Of a stretch of DNA of 64,000 nucleotides, positions 61,791 through 64,000 are shown piece after piece. Location of the stretch: NCBI GenBank assembly GCA_002344125.1, contig DDTQ01000012.1:690197-754196 (forward strand), in the 5' to 3' direction. The position numbers and the translations under genes were made by a program. The notes under the pieces were generated by a model, which worked only from the letters and a program-made list of their open reading frames with translations, was not told the origin of the DNA and did not search any database. Numbering within the stretch: position 1 is the first letter of the stretch; each line of letters begins with the position of its first letter. Source of the DNA: Ignavibacteria bacterium UBA2360 (GTDB lineage Bacteria; Bacteroidota; Ignavibacteria; Tepidaquicellales; OLB5).

Positions 61791-62735
61791 TTATTTTACC
61801 AGTATCATTTTGTTTGTCTGAACAAAATCACCTGCGGTTAACCTGTAATAATATGAACCGCTTGGCAAACCTGTAGCATTGAAATCGTATTTGTATGTTC
61901 CCGGAGTTAACTCCTGGTTAACCAAAGTTGATACCAACTGACCGAGTGAGTTGTATATCACAAGACTCACATCACGGGTTTTTGCTACGCTGAATTCAAT
62001 ATTAGTGATCGGGTTAAACGGATTTGGATAGTTCTGTTTAAGCTCAAATTTACGCGGCACTTCATTTCCAATTTGCTGAATGCCGATTGCGCTCTGATTA
62101 CCAACCCAAACATTATCAATGTTGCACCACAAACCATCTGCTGTTGTGTTCATATAATATCTGAATCCAATGTATATTTTCTGACCGGCATAAGTGCTTA
62201 GATCGAATTTATATTCGTTCCATACATTATCTGAATCAGAACTTCTAATAGTGGGTCCCAACTGAGCCAATGTTGCCGCTGGATCCTGATCAAAACAGAT
62301 CCAAACCTGCATTGTATCGATATAATGAGTCAGGTTTAAACCTAATATGGAATCGGCTGGTGTTCCCAGCAGCATCCAGAATTTTAAACTATCGCCCGCC
62401 TGTATATTCAAACTATCAGTAAACACCCAATCGTCTGCAACAGGATCTCCTGCACGCCATGGAATTGACAGGCCTCTTGGAGTGAAGAAATTCGCTCTTG
62501 ATTTAATGGATGCATTTACGCCCGGAAAAGTCGCGCTTGTATCTCTTACTCTCCATGTAGCATTTGGATATGACGGATTAGTTGCATCAGCATCAACAGC
62601 AACCCAGTTAGATGGTAAACTATCAGGACCTGTAAAACCTGAGGTTTCGAATGTTTCGTTCATTAACACCCTTTGTGAGTAAATAAAAGGGCTGAGTGTC
62701 AGAATAAATAATAATATTGTAATGTATTTTTTCAT
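61791..62735 (-). CDS. Choice-of-anchor J-type protein with T9SS sorting domain
   Basis: A 314-residue exported protein. Signal peptide 'MKKYITILLFILTLSPFIYSQ'; a jelly-roll, cleaved-adhesin/choice-of-anchor J-like domain follows ('NETFETSGFTGPDSLPSNWVAVDAD...WVFTDSLNIQAGDSLKFWMLL...YAGQKIYIGFRYYMNTTADGLWCNIDNVWVG', about 25-215), then a T9SS type A domain ('ELKQNYPNPFNPITNI', 'LGQLVSTLVNQELTPGTYKYD', ending 'TNKMILVK'). It is probably a surface adhesin or carbohydrate-binding protein. A terminator follows. Confidence 0.88.
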   Translation of the reverse strand: MKKYITILLFILTLSPFIYSQRVLMNETFETSGFTGPDSLPSNWVAVDADATNPSYPNATWRVRDTSATFPGVNASIKSRANFFTPRGLSIPWRAGDPVADDWVFTDSLNIQAGDSLKFWMLLGTPADSILGLNLTHYIDTMQVWICFDQDPAATLAQLGPTIRSSDSDNVWNEYKFDLSTYAGQKIYIGFRYYMNTTADGLWCNIDNVWVGNQSAIGIQQIGNEVPRKFELKQNYPNPFNPITNIEFSVAKTRDVSLVIYNSLGQLVSTLVNQELTPGTYKYDFNATGLPSGSYYYRLTAGDFVQTNKMILVK

Positions 62736-62898
62736 AGTTCCTCCGATGAAAAATAATAAATAGTTAATTGAGATACTGAAAGTTAACCATTTCTTAACTG
62801 AAAATCCATAGAAAAATAGAAATATGAGTAAAATTCTGTATTAAATTGAATTAAACATAAGCAAACGTTAAATTTGTAAACTAAACTAAATCACTACA

Positions 62899-63885
62899 AT
62901 GAAAATAATTACAGGCGGGGCGGGATTTATAGGCAGCGCAATTTGCTGGAACCTGAATAAACAGGGGATAACGGATATTATCCTTGTTGATGAAAACACA
63001 GGCGGTTCAAAACAACAGAATATTGCGGAATTGAAATTTACTGACTACATCGATAAAGATGCTTTTCTTAAGATGGTACAAAAGGGAGCAATTAATTATA
63101 AGGTAGATTCCATTTATCACATGGGCGCATGCAGCTCAACCACAGAAAATAATATGGAATACCTCATCGAAAATAATGTGGAGTATTCCAAGTCACTTGG
63201 CAAATGGTGCCTTAGCAATAACGCAAAATATATCTACGCTTCAAGCGCGGCCACTTACGGCAACGGAGAAAATGGTTTTGATGATGATATTGATACTATC
63301 CCAAGCCTGAAACCCCTTAATAAATACGGCTTATCCAAGCAGATGTTCGACATGTGGGTGATAGAAAATAAACTGCTTGATAAATTCACAGGACTGAAAT
63401 ATTTCAATGTGTTCGGGCCGAATGAATCACACAAAGGTGATATGCGTTCTATGGTGAACAAGGCGTATGACCAGATAAAACAAACCGGGAAGCTTAAACT
63501 ATTCCGCTCACTCAAACCGGAATATAAAGATGGTGAACAGCTTCGCGATTTTATATATGTGAAAGATGCAGTGGATATGACAGTGTTCTTTGATCCAGAT
63601 ACCGGAGCAGGGAAGAGCAGCACCGGGATCTTTAATATCGGCTCAGGTACTGCCTCAACATGGCTTGATGCGGCCGGGGCTGTTTTTAAAGCTTTGGGCA
63701 AAGAAATGCAGATTGAGTGGATCGATATCCCCGATAACATCAAAGATCAATATCAATATTACAGCAAAGCCAATATCACAAAGCTCCGCTCCGCCGGATA
63801 TAAAAATGATGTTTTGAAATTAGAGGACTCAATAAAGGACTATGTTGAAGGATATCTGATGACAGGAAGATTTCTGGGACTATGA
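62899..63885 (+). CDS. hldD: ADP-L-glycero-D-manno-heptose-6-epimerase
   Basis: A 328-residue extended SDR epimerase. The NAD(P) loop is 'TGGAGFIGSA' (5-14), catalytic residues are S115/S116 ('YASSAATYG'), Y143 and K147 ('YGLSK'). 'IYHMGACSSTTE' (72-83) and 'GEQLRDFIYVKDAV' are HldD-specific. It makes the ADP-L-glycero-heptose used by the GT9 enzyme encoded at 54474, so the organism builds heptose-containing LPS core. Divergent from the T9SS gene; followed by repeats. Confidence 0.93.
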   Translation: MKIITGGAGFIGSAICWNLNKQGITDIILVDENTGGSKQQNIAELKFTDYIDKDAFLKMVQKGAINYKVDSIYHMGACSSTTENNMEYLIENNVEYSKSLGKWCLSNNAKYIYASSAATYGNGENGFDDDIDTIPSLKPLNKYGLSKQMFDMWVIENKLLDKFTGLKYFNVFGPNESHKGDMRSMVNKAYDQIKQTGKLKLFRSLKPEYKDGEQLRDFIYVKDAVDMTVFFDPDTGAGKSSTGIFNIGSGTASTWLDAAGAVFKALGKEMQIEWIDIPDNIKDQYQYYSKANITKLRSAGYKNDVLKLEDSIKDYVEGYLMTGRFLGL

Positions 63886-63888
63886 TTG

Positions 63889-64000
63889 TATTCCTCCAAT
63901 GTTAAATGATATGTCTCCAATGTCAAATGAATGCTTCTCTTGGAGTGCATTGACTATGCCTGACTGTTTCTGCAGTTCAATGCATGCATCAACACAGTTG
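63889..64000. repeat. Repeats at the window end
   Basis: Two tandem 21-bp units 'CTCCAATGTYAAATGA' (63893-63930) are followed by the inverted third copy of the dispersed repeat at 24091 and 42891 ('TTGGAGTGCATTGACTA...', from 63941), which the window cuts at 64000. Confidence 0.75.

Overview
The window looks like chromosome from a member of the Ignavibacteria or a close relative in the Bacteroidota-Chlorobiota group. This is inferred from six secreted proteins that end in a type IX secretion (T9SS) sorting domain with the 'SQNYPNPFNP' motif, from large Bacteroidota-style signal peptidases, a GTP-type PEP carboxykinase and the AT-rich composition. No rRNA or tRNA gene was found, so the placement is not proven.

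Layout. 1-930: a tandem duplication of a small GIY-YIG nuclease gene inside REP-like inverted repeats; one copy is broken. 935-6053: a FG-GAP T9SS protein, a DUF6600 protein, a DUF58 protein and a TPR lipoprotein. 6694-9702: an SOS block with dinB, lexA, tandem LexA boxes and a divergent small DUF6504-like gene. 9799-14865: a GT39-type glycosyltransferase, pckG and a sodium:solute symporter gene with one internal stop. 14866-17226: an accessory stretch in which a toxin-antitoxin pair sits between two copies of a composite repeat, followed by a dense array of TTCTCA/TGAGAA half-palindromes and a heptamer tandem repeat. 17227-22305: mscL, a PAS histidine kinase and clpC. 22826-29312: hemW, then lepA with three tandem signal peptidase I paralogues. 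29534-33773: a histone H1-like protein, sdhD and sdhC without sdhAB, ftsX and an intact sodium:solute symporter. 33784-34257: a second, homologous toxin-antitoxin pair with a frameshifted toxin. 34385-39838: three consecutive T9SS cargo genes. 39903-42672: a small secreted protein and feoAB. 43195-50314: a metzincin T9SS protease, a pyrimidine-nucleoside phosphorylase, a membrane-anchored nuclease, a lipoprotein, an outer-membrane protein, a DMT-type membrane protein and a ParB-fold protein. 50338-54509: lolC/E, lolD and a TonB-receptor-like barrel. 54474-63885: envelope glycan genes (heptosyltransferase, methyltransferase, two large GT-C proteins, HldD) with one more T9SS cargo gene.

The genes share an envelope and secretion theme: signal peptidases, T9SS cargo, lipoprotein sorting, outer-membrane proteins and LPS-core heptose chemistry. 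Nearly every gap over 300 bp holds short palindromic repeats. Several of these lie inside transcription units, in the lexA and hemW leaders and between lolC/E and lolD. The strongest candidates for something undescribed are the GIY-YIG gene framed by inverted REP-like repeats (1-930), the covarying palindrome family, and the TTCTCA array at 16869-17122. Three genes carry single-lesion inactivation; these may be real decay or assembly errors.
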